Positions 10,487 through 20,140 are shown, counted from the stretch's first letter. The stretch: DNA of 64,000 nt from Marinicella gelatinilytica (GCF_026410405.1 NZ_JAPMLN010000001.1:248001-312000); one strand, 5' to 3'. Notes: a model not told the origin generated them from the letters alone. Numbers and translations: made by a program.

Positions 10487-11488
10487 ATGCATTTAAAATT
10501 AATACTTATACTTTTGATAGCCTGGACCAGCGTTCAATCAGAAACAACAAATGAGACCCTGTTAGAGGCTTTACAAAATTGTCAACACATTGAAAGTGAT
10601 TATGGTCGCTTGGTTTGCTATGACAATTTAAGTAAAGCGCAACAAGAAAGTGCCACGGCTCAATCTTCTCAAGCTGCCATTAACGAAGATGTTTCAACAA
10701 AGCAAACTGCTGCCATTGAGAACAATCGCACAGTCACCAAACAATTGCCTGTGTTAGTGGCTGATCTTGATGAAGCGGGTTTTAAATACAGTGTCGGTCG
10801 CATGGATTTATTGGGCCATGAGTTTGATGCCATGTTGGTTAGTTTAGGTCACCGAGTTAATGTGGCAGATTTTTCATTATCGAATCAACCTGATATATTC
10901 TTTAATGTCTTCGCTCAAATTCGATCTCAATTTGATGTGGAAGAACTCAGTACCCGCAATAATCGCGGTGGCGCGTTGATTAATACAGATTTTACAGTCG
11001 GTGGTGAGCTGGTACAGATTCGACCTGATTGGCAATGGCGACTGTCGTATCGTCATCGCAGCACTCATTTGGGCGATGAGTTTTTAATCGAAAACCAGGA
11101 ATATCTCGACAAACGGCTCAACCTGTCTTACGAAACCCTGAAATTTCTGGCTTTTAAATCCCTGGGACAATGGGATATTTACGGTGGTGGCGGCTTTATT
11201 ACCCGCATGGAACCCAGTGGCTTACATCAATTCCAGTGGCAGGCCGGTGGCCAGTATAAAGTCAGTGGCTTTCCTGATTTTACGCCTGTATTAGGCATGG
11301 ACTTAGCTGCCTGGGCAGAAGCGGATCGCAACCTGAATGTTACCTTACGTGCGGGTATAGAAATCAATAAATGGTTCAACCGGCCCGTGAATATTTTCCT
11401 GGAATATCAGGAAGGCCATTCTCCTTATGGTCAATTTTTTACCGAAGATTTCAATTATTTTGGTTTAAGCGTCTATAATCACTGGTAA
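10487..11488 (+). CDS. DUF1207-like outer-membrane protein
   Basis: A 333-residue exported protein. I start at the ATG at 10487, which gives a clean signal peptide (MHLKLILILLIAWTSVQS); an open frame upstream only runs into acnA. A small N-terminal module has the pattern C-x(11)-C (C32, C44: NCQHIESDYGRLVCYDNL), seen as an N-terminal motif in several secreted proteins. The rest is rich in alternating beta strands and contains YRHRSTHLGDEFLI (H194), the core motif of DUF1207, ending in an aromatic YNHW typical of outer-membrane barrels. The function is unknown. Confidence 0.65.
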   Translation: MHLKLILILLIAWTSVQSETTNETLLEALQNCQHIESDYGRLVCYDNLSKAQQESATAQSSQAAINEDVSTKQTAAIENNRTVTKQLPVLVADLDEAGFKYSVGRMDLLGHEFDAMLVSLGHRVNVADFSLSNQPDIFFNVFAQIRSQFDVEELSTRNNRGGALINTDFTVGGELVQIRPDWQWRLSYRHRSTHLGDEFLIENQEYLDKRLNLSYETLKFLAFKSLGQWDIYGGGGFITRMEPSGLHQFQWQAGGQYKVSGFPDFTPVLGMDLAAWAEADRNLNVTLRAGIEINKWFNRPVNIFLEYQEGHSPYGQFFTEDFNYFGLSVYNHW

Positions 11489-11506
11489 TTTCTCTTAGAA
11501 AATACC

Positions 11507-12403
11507 ATGACCATTGATAACCAGGCCCCTCGGTTAAAAACTTATCTGCTGTTCAATAAGTTTCTTAAGTTTAAAAAATTAAAGTATAAATTATTCACAC
11601 TGGCATTTTTAGCCACGCATGTGCCGTTAATTTCCTATATCGCTTATATTTTCCTGTCAAAACAGCACAATTGGTCAATAGCAGAGTTGCTTCTGATATT
11701 ACTGGCAACGCTGGCGGGTACCGCCTTTGTTTTATGGTCGATTCATCATTTATTAAAACCATTGAATTACAGCGTGCAAGCACTTGACCATTATCTTGAA
11801 GACTCAACCATCATACCCTTACCCCATCATATTAATGACGAAATGGGCCAGCTGATGCGCAGTATTGAATACACTTTACACTCGTTAGACCGTCGCTATA
11901 AAGACCTTGAAACTGTATCATCCTATGATTTTTTAACCGATTTACATAATCGACGATCTGCCAAAGCAAAACTAAAAAATGACTTGGTTGTGAATGATAA
12001 TCAACCATTGTGCCCATTTATTATTATGATAGATTTAGATCGCTTTAAAGCCATCAATGACAGTCATGGGCATTTTGCCGGTGATGTTGTTTTGAAAGAT
12101 CTGGCAAAAGAAATTAAAAACAGTTTTATGACAGCGGATGATTGGGCGGCACGTTGGGGCGGTGATGAGTTTTTGCTGATATTGCATGGCAATGAGTTAT
12201 CTGTGAATGATCAGCTTCACATATTACGAAAAAATATTTCCAATAAACAATTATCTTTTGAAAATCACCAGTTAACTTATACCATCAGTATTGGTATGTG
12301 TGCTTATACAGGTCAACAATCCATCCATGAAACCATCAAACTAGCAGATAGCGCTCTCTTGATGGCAAAAAATAAAGGTAAAAATCAAATTCAGCGGGCT
12401 TAA
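11507..12403 (+). CDS. Membrane diguanylate cyclase with HAMP-like linker
   Basis: A 298-residue protein with two transmembrane segments (about 32-50 and 60-80). Almost no periplasmic loop separates them, a HAMP-like linker spans 81-130, and a GGDEF domain follows. The active motif is RWGGDEF (218-222), so it should make cyclic di-GMP from GTP. The inhibitory I-site RxxD is TADD (209-212), lacking the Arg, so product inhibition through this site is not expected. With no sensor loop the signal may be sensed within the membrane. It lies 18 bases after the DUF1207 gene. Confidence 0.85.
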   Translation: MTIDNQAPRLKTYLLFNKFLKFKKLKYKLFTLAFLATHVPLISYIAYIFLSKQHNWSIAELLLILLATLAGTAFVLWSIHHLLKPLNYSVQALDHYLEDSTIIPLPHHINDEMGQLMRSIEYTLHSLDRRYKDLETVSSYDFLTDLHNRRSAKAKLKNDLVVNDNQPLCPFIIMIDLDRFKAINDSHGHFAGDVVLKDLAKEIKNSFMTADDWAARWGGDEFLLILHGNELSVNDQLHILRKNISNKQLSFENHQLTYTISIGMCAYTGQQSIHETIKLADSALLMAKNKGKNQIQRA

Positions 12404-12488
12404 TAGATGAAAACCTGTTAAATACTAAATAACACAAGCCCAAATAATTTCTATATAATACCTCTCTAATTTCGCCAAAAAGTAATGA

Positions 12489-13559
12489 ATGAGGCAGTCT
12501 TTTAAAACTCACGATAAACAAACCAAGCATTTAAGCAATTTAAATCGCTTACCGAAAGCTGTTTATCCAATGCGAATATTGGGCATGGGCATGGCGGCCA
12601 TTGCCATTGGCAGCGTTTTTATTGAATTACAGGTCAATATGGCCACTTGGAGTTGGTTAGTTCTGAGTTGCATTCTCTGGCCTCATATCGCTTTTGCCAT
12701 GACTCAATTAACCGGTCAGCCTTATAAAACCGAAAAAATTAACTTATTAATTGATTCTTTTATTGCCGGATCGTTTGTACCTTTAATGGCTTTTAACTTA
12801 TTGCCTTCAGTTCTTTTGATTTTGCTTAATGTTACAGATAAGGTTAATACCGCCATTAAGGGCATATGGATTAAAGCGCTTGTTGTCTCGTTTCTGTCCA
12901 TTTTATTGATTGCTTTAATGATTGATGTACCATGGCAGACAAAAACCAGTTACTTTGTTATTTTGGGCTGCTTACCGTTAATTATTATTCATTTTACGAT
13001 AATCAGTTTCACCGCTCACCGCTTAATTCATAAAGTCCAAACCCAAAATCGCTTGTTAAATAAACTGAGTCAACAAGATGATTTAACAGAACTTTATAAT
13101 CGACGAACCTGGCAACATAAAACCCAGCGTATTTTGGATCAACATAACGCAAACAGAGACGGCCCGTTAACACTCATGTTAATCGATGTTGATCAATTTA
13201 AAACCATCAATGATGATTATGGTCATGCCGTTGGTGACGATATTTTAGTCACCGTTGCGCAAACCATTAAAGCATGCTGCAAAGACAACGCCATCATCGG
13301 TCGCTTGGGTGGTGATGAATTTATTGTGGTATTACCTGAGGGCGAGGAAAACGCCAAAGTAGTTGCTCAATCCATTAATCAGCAAATCAACAATATTAAA
13401 ACCCAGTCCCCTGATTTGCGTTGTTCAGTGAGCATTGGATTGGCCACCATTACCACCACCACTCAGGATATCCGTTCCTGGTTTGAAGCGGCAGATAAAG
13501 CGCTTTATGAAGCCAAAGATTTAGGTCGAAACACCTTAGTTGGTAAGCAAATTCACTGA
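12489..13559 (+). CDS. MASE2-domain diguanylate cyclase
   Basis: A 356-residue protein. The N-terminal ~175 residues hold five to six membrane helices with MRILGMGMAA, LWPHIAFAM and EKINLLIDSF, the pattern of the MASE2 sensor found in AdrA/DgcC. The GGDEF domain has GRLGGDEF (274-278) and an intact DxDxFKxIND metal site (about 233-242). The I-site position is KDNA (265-268), again degenerate. It differs from its upstream neighbour in its membrane domain, so this is not a recent tandem duplicate. A TATAAT hexamer at 12454-12459 could be its -10. Confidence 0.87.
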   Translation: MRQSFKTHDKQTKHLSNLNRLPKAVYPMRILGMGMAAIAIGSVFIELQVNMATWSWLVLSCILWPHIAFAMTQLTGQPYKTEKINLLIDSFIAGSFVPLMAFNLLPSVLLILLNVTDKVNTAIKGIWIKALVVSFLSILLIALMIDVPWQTKTSYFVILGCLPLIIIHFTIISFTAHRLIHKVQTQNRLLNKLSQQDDLTELYNRRTWQHKTQRILDQHNANRDGPLTLMLIDVDQFKTINDDYGHAVGDDILVTVAQTIKACCKDNAIIGRLGGDEFIVVLPEGEENAKVVAQSINQQINNIKTQSPDLRCSVSIGLATITTTTQDIRSWFEAADKALYEAKDLGRNTLVGKQIH

Positions 13560-13561
13560 CG

Positions 13562-14335
13562 TTAAGCCAATAAAATGGCATTTAAATCGTATAGCCCTCT
13601 ACCCTGTTGAACTAACCACTGCGCGGCTTTTACAGCACCCTCAGCAAATAAATCACCGCTTTTAGCAATATGGGTTACAGTGATGTTCTCGTGGGGAAAT
13701 TGACATTCGATTTGATGGGTTCCGGGCACCTCTGCTTGACGCACAGAGTTGATACGAACTTCACCTATATTGAAGGCATGTTGGTCAAGAATTTTGAGCT
13801 GTTGTTGGTCGGTCAAACTTTGTGCCAAAGAAATGGCTGTGCCTGAAGGCGCGTCTTTTTTATGTTGATGATGGGTTTCAGTAATATAGTATTCAGCTTT
13901 TTGATTTTTTTGTTTGAAAACCTGTAGTAAATTCTTGATTATCTGCATATTTAACGAAAAATTTGCAGCCCATAACACGGGAATAAAGTGCCCTGCTTGG
14001 CTGATGCGATCAAATTGTGCTTGGCTAAGGCCGGTGGTACCACTCACCAAGGCTGTTTCACTGAGTACACAGTAATCGACAACCGCATTAAATCCTTGTG
14101 GCTGACTGAAGTCAATGACCACATCTGCCTCAAGTCCATCAAAAACACTGACAATGGGCGCCGTGTCGCTTTGGTTTTGGGTTATCACTGATATGGGTTT
14201 ACCCACATGCTTATTATCATGGGAGGTGACACCGGCAACCACTGTTATATGGTTAATTTGATGCAATGCTTTAATAATCCGCTGCCCCATTCTGCCGGTT
14301 ACACCAGATATAATAACGCGACATGAATCTGTCAT
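13562..14335 (-). CDS. dapB: 4-hydroxy-tetrahydrodipicolinate reductase
   Basis: A 257-residue NAD(P)H-dependent enzyme of lysine and diaminopimelate synthesis. The Rossmann loop is GVTGRMGQRI (7-16), and the catalytic stretch is ETHHQHKKDAPSGTA with the His-His and Lys of the family. The gene starts in a TAATG overlap with the dnaJ stop and converges on the diguanylate cyclase gene two bases away. dnaJ-dapB adjacency is common in gammaproteobacteria. Confidence 0.94.
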   Translation of the reverse strand: MTDSCRVIISGVTGRMGQRIIKALHQINHITVVAGVTSHDNKHVGKPISVITQNQSDTAPIVSVFDGLEADVVIDFSQPQGFNAVVDYCVLSETALVSGTTGLSQAQFDRISQAGHFIPVLWAANFSLNMQIIKNLLQVFKQKNQKAEYYITETHHQHKKDAPSGTAISLAQSLTDQQQLKILDQHAFNIGEVRINSVRQAEVPGTHQIECQFPHENITVTHIAKSGDLFAEGAVKAAQWLVQQGRGLYDLNAILLA

Positions 14336-15474
14336 TAGCTTGTGACCTTATCTAAAAATGATTTAACGTTATCAAACCATCCTTTACGTCTTGGGTTGTT
14401 TTTATCACCGCCTTTTTTAAGGCTTTCATCAAAACTTTTTAAAATGTCTTTTTGTTCATGATTTAAGTTAACCGGCGTTTCCACATGAACTTTACAAAAT
14501 AAATCACCTTGACTGTGAGATCGTACCGATTGTACCCCTTTACCACGTACTCTAAACTGTTTACCGGACTGTGTTTCAGGCGGAACTTTTAATTTAACAG
14601 CGCCGGACAAAGTCGGCACATTCAACTCACCACCTAAGCAAGCCGTGGCAAAATCCACCGGAATTTCACACAATAAGTCATCGCCTTTACGGGTAAATAT
14701 ATCATGAGGTTTGACCCGAATATCCACATATAAATCTCCGGCTGGGCCACCTTGTGGTCCGGCTTCACCTTTCCCTGTTAGACGAATACGATCGCCTTCG
14801 TCGACACCGGCTGGAATATTAACCTTTAACTGACTATTTTCTTGGCGACGGCCTTGGCCACCACAGTGACCACAGGGGTTACTGATGGTACTGCCTTGAC
14901 CGCGACAATCGGGACAAGTTTGTTGCACTGAAAACATACCTTGTTGCATGCGTACTTGACCAATACCGCCACAAGTTTGACAGGTACTTTTCTCACCATC
15001 TTTGGAACCGCTGCCATGACATGGTTTACAAGTTGCCATGGTGGGCAAGGTGATTTCTTTTTCTAAGCCGTTAATGGCTTCTTCTAACTCAATGCTCAGT
15101 TCCACTTGCATATCATGACCGCGTTGCGGACCGGCAGAGCGAGCACCACGACGGCCTCCGCCAAAGATATCGCTGAAAATATCACCAAAAATATCACCAA
15201 CATCACCTTGAAAACCGCCACCAAAACCACCGTGGCCACCGCCGTTTTGGCCGGATACGGCATCAAAACCATATTGGTCATACATTTGTCGCTTGCGTTC
15301 GTCTTTCAGAATTTCATAAGCCATTTTAGCTTCTTTAAATTTTTCTTGTGCATCGGCATCATCACCAGCCCGATCAGGGTGGTGCTTCATGGCTAAACGG
15401 CGATACGCCTTTTTAATGTCTGCTTGGCTGGCCGATTTATTGACGCCTAAAATTTTGTATAAATCTTTACTCAT
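14335..15474 (-). CDS. dnaJ: Chaperone protein DnaJ
   Basis: A 379-residue type I J-protein. The J domain has HPD (32-34), followed by a Gly/Phe-rich linker. Four CxxCxGxG zinc repeats (CKPCHGSG, CQTCGGIG, CPDCRGQG, CGHCGGQG) and the substrate-binding C-terminal domains follow. It stimulates DnaK ATPase and delivers unfolded clients. It is separated from dnaK by 94 bases that contain an intrinsic terminator, so part of its transcription may be attenuated. Confidence 0.96.
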   Translation of the reverse strand: MSKDLYKILGVNKSASQADIKKAYRRLAMKHHPDRAGDDADAQEKFKEAKMAYEILKDERKRQMYDQYGFDAVSGQNGGGHGGFGGGFQGDVGDIFGDIFSDIFGGGRRGARSAGPQRGHDMQVELSIELEEAINGLEKEITLPTMATCKPCHGSGSKDGEKSTCQTCGGIGQVRMQQGMFSVQQTCPDCRGQGSTISNPCGHCGGQGRRQENSQLKVNIPAGVDEGDRIRLTGKGEAGPQGGPAGDLYVDIRVKPHDIFTRKGDDLLCEIPVDFATACLGGELNVPTLSGAVKLKVPPETQSGKQFRVRGKGVQSVRSHSQGDLFCKVHVETPVNLNHEQKDILKSFDESLKKGGDKNNPRRKGWFDNVKSFLDKVTS

Positions 15475-15510
15475 GTGAATTGACTACTTGCTTGTTTATG
15501 TAATTCATGG

Positions 15511-15547
15511 AAAAAGCCGGCATGCGCTTTTAATCATGCCGGCTTTT
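15511..15547 (-). terminator. Terminator or attenuator between dnaK and dnaJ
   Basis: On the minus strand the stem AAAAGCCGGCATG / CATGCCGGCTTTTT (13 bp, about ten-base loop) ends in a T run and lies between the dnaK stop and the dnaJ start. Its form is that of a Rho-independent terminator. Because dnaJ follows on the same strand, it probably reduces dnaJ-dapB expression relative to dnaK. Confidence 0.75.
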
Positions 15548-15568
15548 CGTTATTAACTGAAATGGCTA

Positions 15569-17506
15569 TCAGCTTTTCTTATCGTCATCAACTTCTTCGA
15601 ACTCAGCGTCGACAACATCGTCATCTCCACTGCTTTCAGCTTGTTGATTATCTGCGCCAGCGCCAGCGGCTGCAGCCTGTTCGCCTTGAGCAGCTTGAGC
15701 AGCCTTTTGCATGACCGGTTGCAATGCAGCTTGTAGCGCTTCATTGGCAGAATCAATGGCCGCTTTATCGTCTTCTTTCATCGCCTTTTCAGTGGTTTCA
15801 ATGGCCGATTCAATACTGGATTTTTCTCCATCATCGATGATGGCTTTGTGCTCTTCCAGTGTTTCTTTGGCTGAATGAATCATGGCATCAGCGGTGTTAC
15901 GCGCTTGCACAGTTTCATGAAATTGCTTGTCTTTTTCCGCATTCATCTCAGCGTCTTTAATCATTTGATCAATTTCTTCATCAGACAACCCGGATCCGGC
16001 TTTGATTTCAATGCGTTGCTCTTTACCCGTGGCTTTGTCTTTCGCCGATACATGAATAATTCCGTTGGCATCAATATCAAAGGTCACTTCGATTTGTGGC
16101 ATACCGCGTTTAGCCGGCGCTATGCCTTCTAGGTTAAATTGACCCAGTGATTTATTGGCACTGGCCACTTCACGTTCACCTTGCAAAACATGAACAGTCA
16201 CGGCTGATTGATTGTCTTCAGCTGTTGAGAACACCTGTGATGCTTTGGTTGGTACGGTGGTGTTTTTCTCAATCAACTTGGTCATCACACCGCCCAGAGT
16301 TTCAATACCCAAAGACAAGGGTGTCACATCCAATAACAAGACATCTTTAACATCACCCGACAACACCCCACCTTGAACAGCGGCACCCATGGCCACTGCT
16401 TCGTCCGGGTTCACATCTTTACGTGGTTTTTTACCGAAAGTCTCTTCAACAATGGCTTGTACTGCCGGCATCCGTGTTTGACCACCGACTAAAATAACAT
16501 CGGCAATTTCATTTAAAGAAACCCCGGCATCTTTAATGGCTGTTTCACAAGGACCCACGGTTCTTTTCACTAAATCACCCACTAAAGACTCTAATTTTGA
16601 ACGGGTAATTTTGATGTTCAAATGTTTAGGACCGGAGGCATCTGCCGTAATATACGGCAAGTTGACTTCAGTTTGGTCTAAGGTTGATAGTTCAATCTTG
16701 GCTTTTTCAGCGGCTTCTTTTAAGCGTTGTAAGGCTAGTGGATCATTGTGCAAATTGACACCCTGGTCTTTTTTAAATTCTTCAACCAAATAATCCATCA
16801 AGCGATTATCAAAGTCTTCACCACCTAAAAAGGTGTCACCGTTGGTGGCCAATACTTCAAATTGTTGCTCGCCATCAATATCAGCAATCTCAATGATTGA
16901 GACGTCAAAGGTACCACCACCTAAGTCATAAACAGCAATTGTTCGATCACCACCTTTCTTGTCCATACCGTAGGCTAAAGCCGCTGCAGTTGGTTCATTG
17001 ATAATACGTTTGACTTCTAAACCGGCAATGCGACCGGCATCTTTGGTGGCTTGACGCTGTGAGTCGTTAAAGTATGCCGGTACTGTAATTACAGCGGCGT
17101 CAACTTTTTCACCTAAATAGTCTTCAGCAGTGGCTTTCATTTTTTCTAAAATTCGCGCTGAAACTTCTTGCGGTGCCATTTTTTTGCCGCGTACTTCAAC
17201 CCAAGCATCTCCATTATCCGCACCAATAATTTTGTAAGGTACGATGTCCTGGTCTTTTTTTACGACATCTTCATTAAATTTACGACCAATCAGTCGTTTA
17301 ATGGCGAATAAAGTGTTTTCAGGATTGGTGACCGCTTGACGTTTCGCCGATTGGCCCACTAAGGTTTTACCCTCTTCGGTAAAAGCAACAATCGACGGGG
17401 TGGTTCGATCGCCTTCTGCATTTTCAATCACCTTGATGTCTTTACCTTCCATCACGGCAACACAGGAATTGGTGGTTCCTAAATCTATACCTATAACTTT
17501 TGACAT
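15569..17506 (-). CDS. dnaK: Chaperone protein DnaK (Hsp70)
   Basis: A 645-residue Hsp70. The nucleotide-binding domain starts [14 protein letters not shown] and contains the phosphate-2 loop [12 protein letters not shown]. The linker [13 protein letters not shown] leads to the substrate-binding domain, and the acidic tail ends [14 protein letters not shown]. It acts with GrpE and DnaJ in folding. The order grpE-dnaK-dnaJ-dapB is on one strand, but the grpE-dnaK gap is enlarged to 233 bases by a dispersed repeat. Confidence 0.97.
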   Translation of the reverse strand: MSKVIGIDLGTTNSCVAVMEGKDIKVIENAEGDRTTPSIVAFTEEGKTLVGQSAKRQAVTNPENTLFAIKRLIGRKFNEDVVKKDQDIVPYKIIGADNGDAWVEVRGKKMAPQEVSARILEKMKATAEDYLGEKVDAAVITVPAYFNDSQRQATKDAGRIAGLEVKRIINEPTAAALAYGMDKKGGDRTIAVYDLGGGTFDVSIIEIADIDGEQQFEVLATNGDTFLGGEDFDNRLMDYLVEEFKKDQGVNLHNDPLALQRLKEAAEKAKIELSTLDQTEVNLPYITADASGPKHLNIKITRSKLESLVGDLVKRTVGPCETAIKDAGVSLNEIADVILVGGQTRMPAVQAIVEETFGKKPRKDVNPDEAVAMGAAVQGGVLSGDVKDVLLLDVTPLSLGIETLGGVMTKLIEKNTTVPTKASQVFSTAEDNQSAVTVHVLQGEREVASANKSLGQFNLEGIAPAKRGMPQIEVTFDIDANGIIHVSAKDKATGKEQRIEIKAGSGLSDEEIDQMIKDAEMNAEKDKQFHETVQARNTADAMIHSAKETLEEHKAIIDDGEKSSIESAIETTEKAMKEDDKAAIDSANEALQAALQPVMQKAAQAAQGEQAAAAGAGADNQQAESSGDDDVVDAEFEEVDDDKKS

Positions 17507-17603
17507 GTTAAATATCCTCTGAATTTTATATTTTAAACTGGTTACTATCTATGGACTTGTTGACATAATTCAAGCGAAAGCTGCGAAGCAGATTGAGTCG
17601 CCA

Positions 17604-17735
17604 AGCCGGTTGGTGAGCGAAGCGAATCAGAGGCGCACGGCGCAACATCAAAATTATGTTCGCAGTGGCCGCTTTCACTTTTGACATATCAATCATTAGC
17701 AAACACAAAAGTGAATGAAGTCCCAAGAACATTCC
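17604..17735 (-). repeat. Dispersed intergenic repeat, copy B, inside the heat-shock operon
   Basis: In inverted orientation this matches 535-667, including GGAATGT-CTTGGGACTTCATTCACTTTTG and GCGGCCACTGCGAACAT. It occupies most of the 233-base grpE-dnaK spacer and ends four bases before the grpE stop codon. Internally CACAAAAGTGAATGAAG faces CTTTCACTTTTG, so an RNA copy could fold into a stem-loop. No open frame is apparent in it. Confidence 0.7.
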
Positions 17736-17739
17736 TTCT

Positions 17740-18357
17740 TTACTGGGCGACAACAACCATAGCGGCTCGTATGACGCGACCATGCAACAAATAGCCTTTC
17801 TGAAAAACATCAACCACGGTGTTTTTTTCATGCTGGTCTGATTTGACCATGCTCATGGCTTCATGAATTTCGGGATCAAACTTTTCGCCCAAAGGGTTAA
17901 TGATTTCAATGCCATATTCTTGTAATACCTTAGCCAAGGATTGTTGGGTATTTATGGTGCCTTCAACCATTGATTCAACCGTGACTTCAACCTGTTGGTC
18001 TTCCACAATTTCAAGCGCTTTATCAAAGCTGTCCATCACAGGAACCATGGCCTTAATCAACTTTTCATTGGCATATTTACGGGTATTCTCCAACTCGCGC
18101 TGGAGCCGTTTTTGTGCATTCATACCTTCGGCGGCCACACGTAAAACTTCTTCATCTTTAGCCGCCAATTGCATCTCTAACTCTTTGATTCGTTGCGCCA
18201 ACTCTTCACTATCAGCCGCTTCTGAATCAGGATTATTAACAAATTCAACCTCATCATCGGTGGAGTTATCCACGTTTTGGTTCACGTCATCAGCCTGATT
18301 CGGCGCTTCATGTAAAGTCTCGTTGTCAGCATCATTATGATGTTTATTGTCAGTCAT
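17740..18357 (-). CDS. grpE: Nucleotide exchange factor GrpE
   Basis: A 205-residue protein. An acidic, Asn-rich disordered head (1-50) precedes a long coiled coil (about 52-105) and the beta-wing domain with MVPVMDSFDKALE and the terminal GYLLHGRVIRAAMVVVAQ signature. It releases ADP from DnaK. It is divergent from recN, and a sigma-32-like promoter lies 32 bases upstream of its start. Confidence 0.95.
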   Translation of the reverse strand: MTDNKHHNDADNETLHEAPNQADDVNQNVDNSTDDEVEFVNNPDSEAADSEELAQRIKELEMQLAAKDEEVLRVAAEGMNAQKRLQRELENTRKYANEKLIKAMVPVMDSFDKALEIVEDQQVEVTVESMVEGTINTQQSLAKVLQEYGIEIINPLGEKFDPEIHEAMSMVKSDQHEKNTVVDVFQKGYLLHGRVIRAAMVVVAQ

Positions 18358-18388
18358 GATAATTTCTAATAAAGATTTAATGGCTGTG

Positions 18389-18416
18389 ATATAGTGTTAG
18401 CAGATGACAATTCAAG
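18389..18416 (-). promoter_or_regulatory. Probable sigma-32 heat-shock promoter of grpE-dnaK-dnaJ
   Basis: On the minus strand there is CTTGAA (18416-18411), a 14-base spacer, then CACTATAT (18396-18389). This matches the sigma-32 consensus CTTGAA-N13-17-CCCCATNT at all six -35 bases and most of the -10. The position is right for grpE. Confidence 0.6.
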
Positions 18417-18465
18417 TCGCTGTGGTTAAAATAAACCATTAATTTCAATCCCATTCTTAACCTAA

Positions 18466-20136
18466 ATGCTGCATTCCATCTACATAAAAAACTATGTCCT
18501 GATTGAACAATTAGAAATTGATTTTAATCAACGGATGACTGTTTTTACCGGTGAAACCGGTGCCGGTAAATCCATTACCATTGGTGCCTTGTCATTGGTA
18601 TTGGGTGCCCGAGGTGATACCGCGGTAATTGGTTCATTTGGTGAAGCCTGTGAAGTTGTGGCCACTTTTGACATTAGCAACCACCCTGCAGCTCAAAAAT
18701 GGCTTTTAAACAATGATTTAAGTGATGACAATACCTTAATCATTCGCCGTACATTAAATCAACAAGGCCGCAGTAAGCTATGGATTAACGGCAGTCCGAC
18801 ACCGGCCCATTTAGTGAAAGAGCTGGGGCGTTATCTGGTACAAATTCACGGTCAACATGACCAGATTAAATTATTACAAAGCGCCACCCAGCGACAACTT
18901 CTGGACCGCAGTGGCGATTATGGCAATTTGCTCAATGAGGTGGCCGAAGTCACGCAACAACTGAAACAAATCGATAATGACATACTGGCGCTCAAGCAAG
19001 CAGGCTCTTTATCAACCGAACAACAGCAGTTACTCGATTACCAATATCAGGAACTTCAAGAATTGGATTTACAAGTTGGTGAATACGAACAACTCCACCA
19101 CGACTTAATGCGAGTCAGCCACGCCCAGGAAATTCAACAAACCTGTCAGCAAACCATTGAGGATTTAGATGAGTCCGATCAATCAGTCAGACATCTTTTG
19201 GCACATCATATTAATCAACTCAAACACCTGAAAGGTTTTGATGGCGCCCAGGCTTGTCAAATGCTCGACGAGGCTTTAATTAATGTTCAAGAAGCCATTC
19301 AATATTTAACTGATTATGCCAGTGATATTGAACATGACCCCCAACAACAACAAAATATTGAAGAGCGTTTAGCGCAGATCAGTCACATTGCCCGCAAACA
19401 AAACACCCAAGCTGAGCAATTGATTGATCACCAAAAACAATTGGCCGAACAATTAAACCAACATCAACATCAATCTGAACAACAACAAAAACTCGATAAT
19501 CAACGCCAAAAACTGCGGCATCATTATTATCAACTCAGCCAACAATTAACTGAGACCAGAAGACAAGCCGCCCAACAATTGGCGAAAAACATAAGCACCA
19601 TGATTCAACAATTGGGTTTGCCCGATGCACAATTAAGTATTGCTGTGAATCCGGCTGATTTTAATGACAATACCAAGCCGGTGGCCGTGGGTTTGGACCA
19701 AATCGAATTTATGATTGCCGTGAATAAAGGCCAATCACCTCAACCCCTGAGCAAAACCGCATCCGGTGGTGAACTATCACGTATTTGTCTGGCCATTGAA
19801 GTGGTCGGCCAGAACCATGACCACAGCGCCTTTGTGTTTGATGAGGTCGATACCGGTATTGGCGGCGCCACCGCTGCAAAAGTCGGTGCCATTATGCGCA
19901 AACTCAGTGAGCAACATCAGGTGTTTGCGGTCACCCATTTACCGCAAGTGGCGGGTCAAGCCCATGACCATATTTTGGTGTCTAAATCCAGTGATGAAAC
20001 CCACGGCCTGACACGCTCAGCCGTTCAGCACCTTAATCGCGAACAACGCATCCAAGAACTGGCACGTATGTCTGGTGGCGAAACCATCACCAAAACCACC
20101 CTCGCTCAAGCCGAGGAATTTTTAAAAACAGGTTAA
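18466..20136 (+). CDS. recN: DNA repair protein RecN
   Basis: A 556-residue SMC-like ATPase for double-strand break repair. The Walker A is GETGAGKS (29-36). A Gln-rich coiled coil fills the middle (about 150-380). The signature SGGELSRICLAIE and Walker B FVFDEVDTGIGG follow, with the VTHLPQVA switch near the end. The Gln-rich coiled coil is notably biased (runs of QQ). I could not find a CTGT-N8-ACAG LexA box upstream. Transcription is divergent from grpE. Confidence 0.95.
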   Translation: MLHSIYIKNYVLIEQLEIDFNQRMTVFTGETGAGKSITIGALSLVLGARGDTAVIGSFGEACEVVATFDISNHPAAQKWLLNNDLSDDNTLIIRRTLNQQGRSKLWINGSPTPAHLVKELGRYLVQIHGQHDQIKLLQSATQRQLLDRSGDYGNLLNEVAEVTQQLKQIDNDILALKQAGSLSTEQQQLLDYQYQELQELDLQVGEYEQLHHDLMRVSHAQEIQQTCQQTIEDLDESDQSVRHLLAHHINQLKHLKGFDGAQACQMLDEALINVQEAIQYLTDYASDIEHDPQQQQNIEERLAQISHIARKQNTQAEQLIDHQKQLAEQLNQHQHQSEQQQKLDNQRQKLRHHYYQLSQQLTETRRQAAQQLAKNISTMIQQLGLPDAQLSIAVNPADFNDNTKPVAVGLDQIEFMIAVNKGQSPQPLSKTASGGELSRICLAIEVVGQNHDHSAFVFDEVDTGIGGATAAKVGAIMRKLSEQHQVFAVTHLPQVAGQAHDHILVSKSSDETHGLTRSAVQHLNREQRIQELARMSGGETITKTTLAQAEEFLKTG

Positions 20137-20140
20137 TTAT

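Noticed and set aside
15875-17100. Several antisense frames of 67-85 codons inside dnaK
   Set aside because: Shadow frames of a highly conserved coding sequence.
18358-18465. LexA box for recN
   Set aside because: CTGT-N8-ACAG is not present; the CTGTG occurrences lack a partner.
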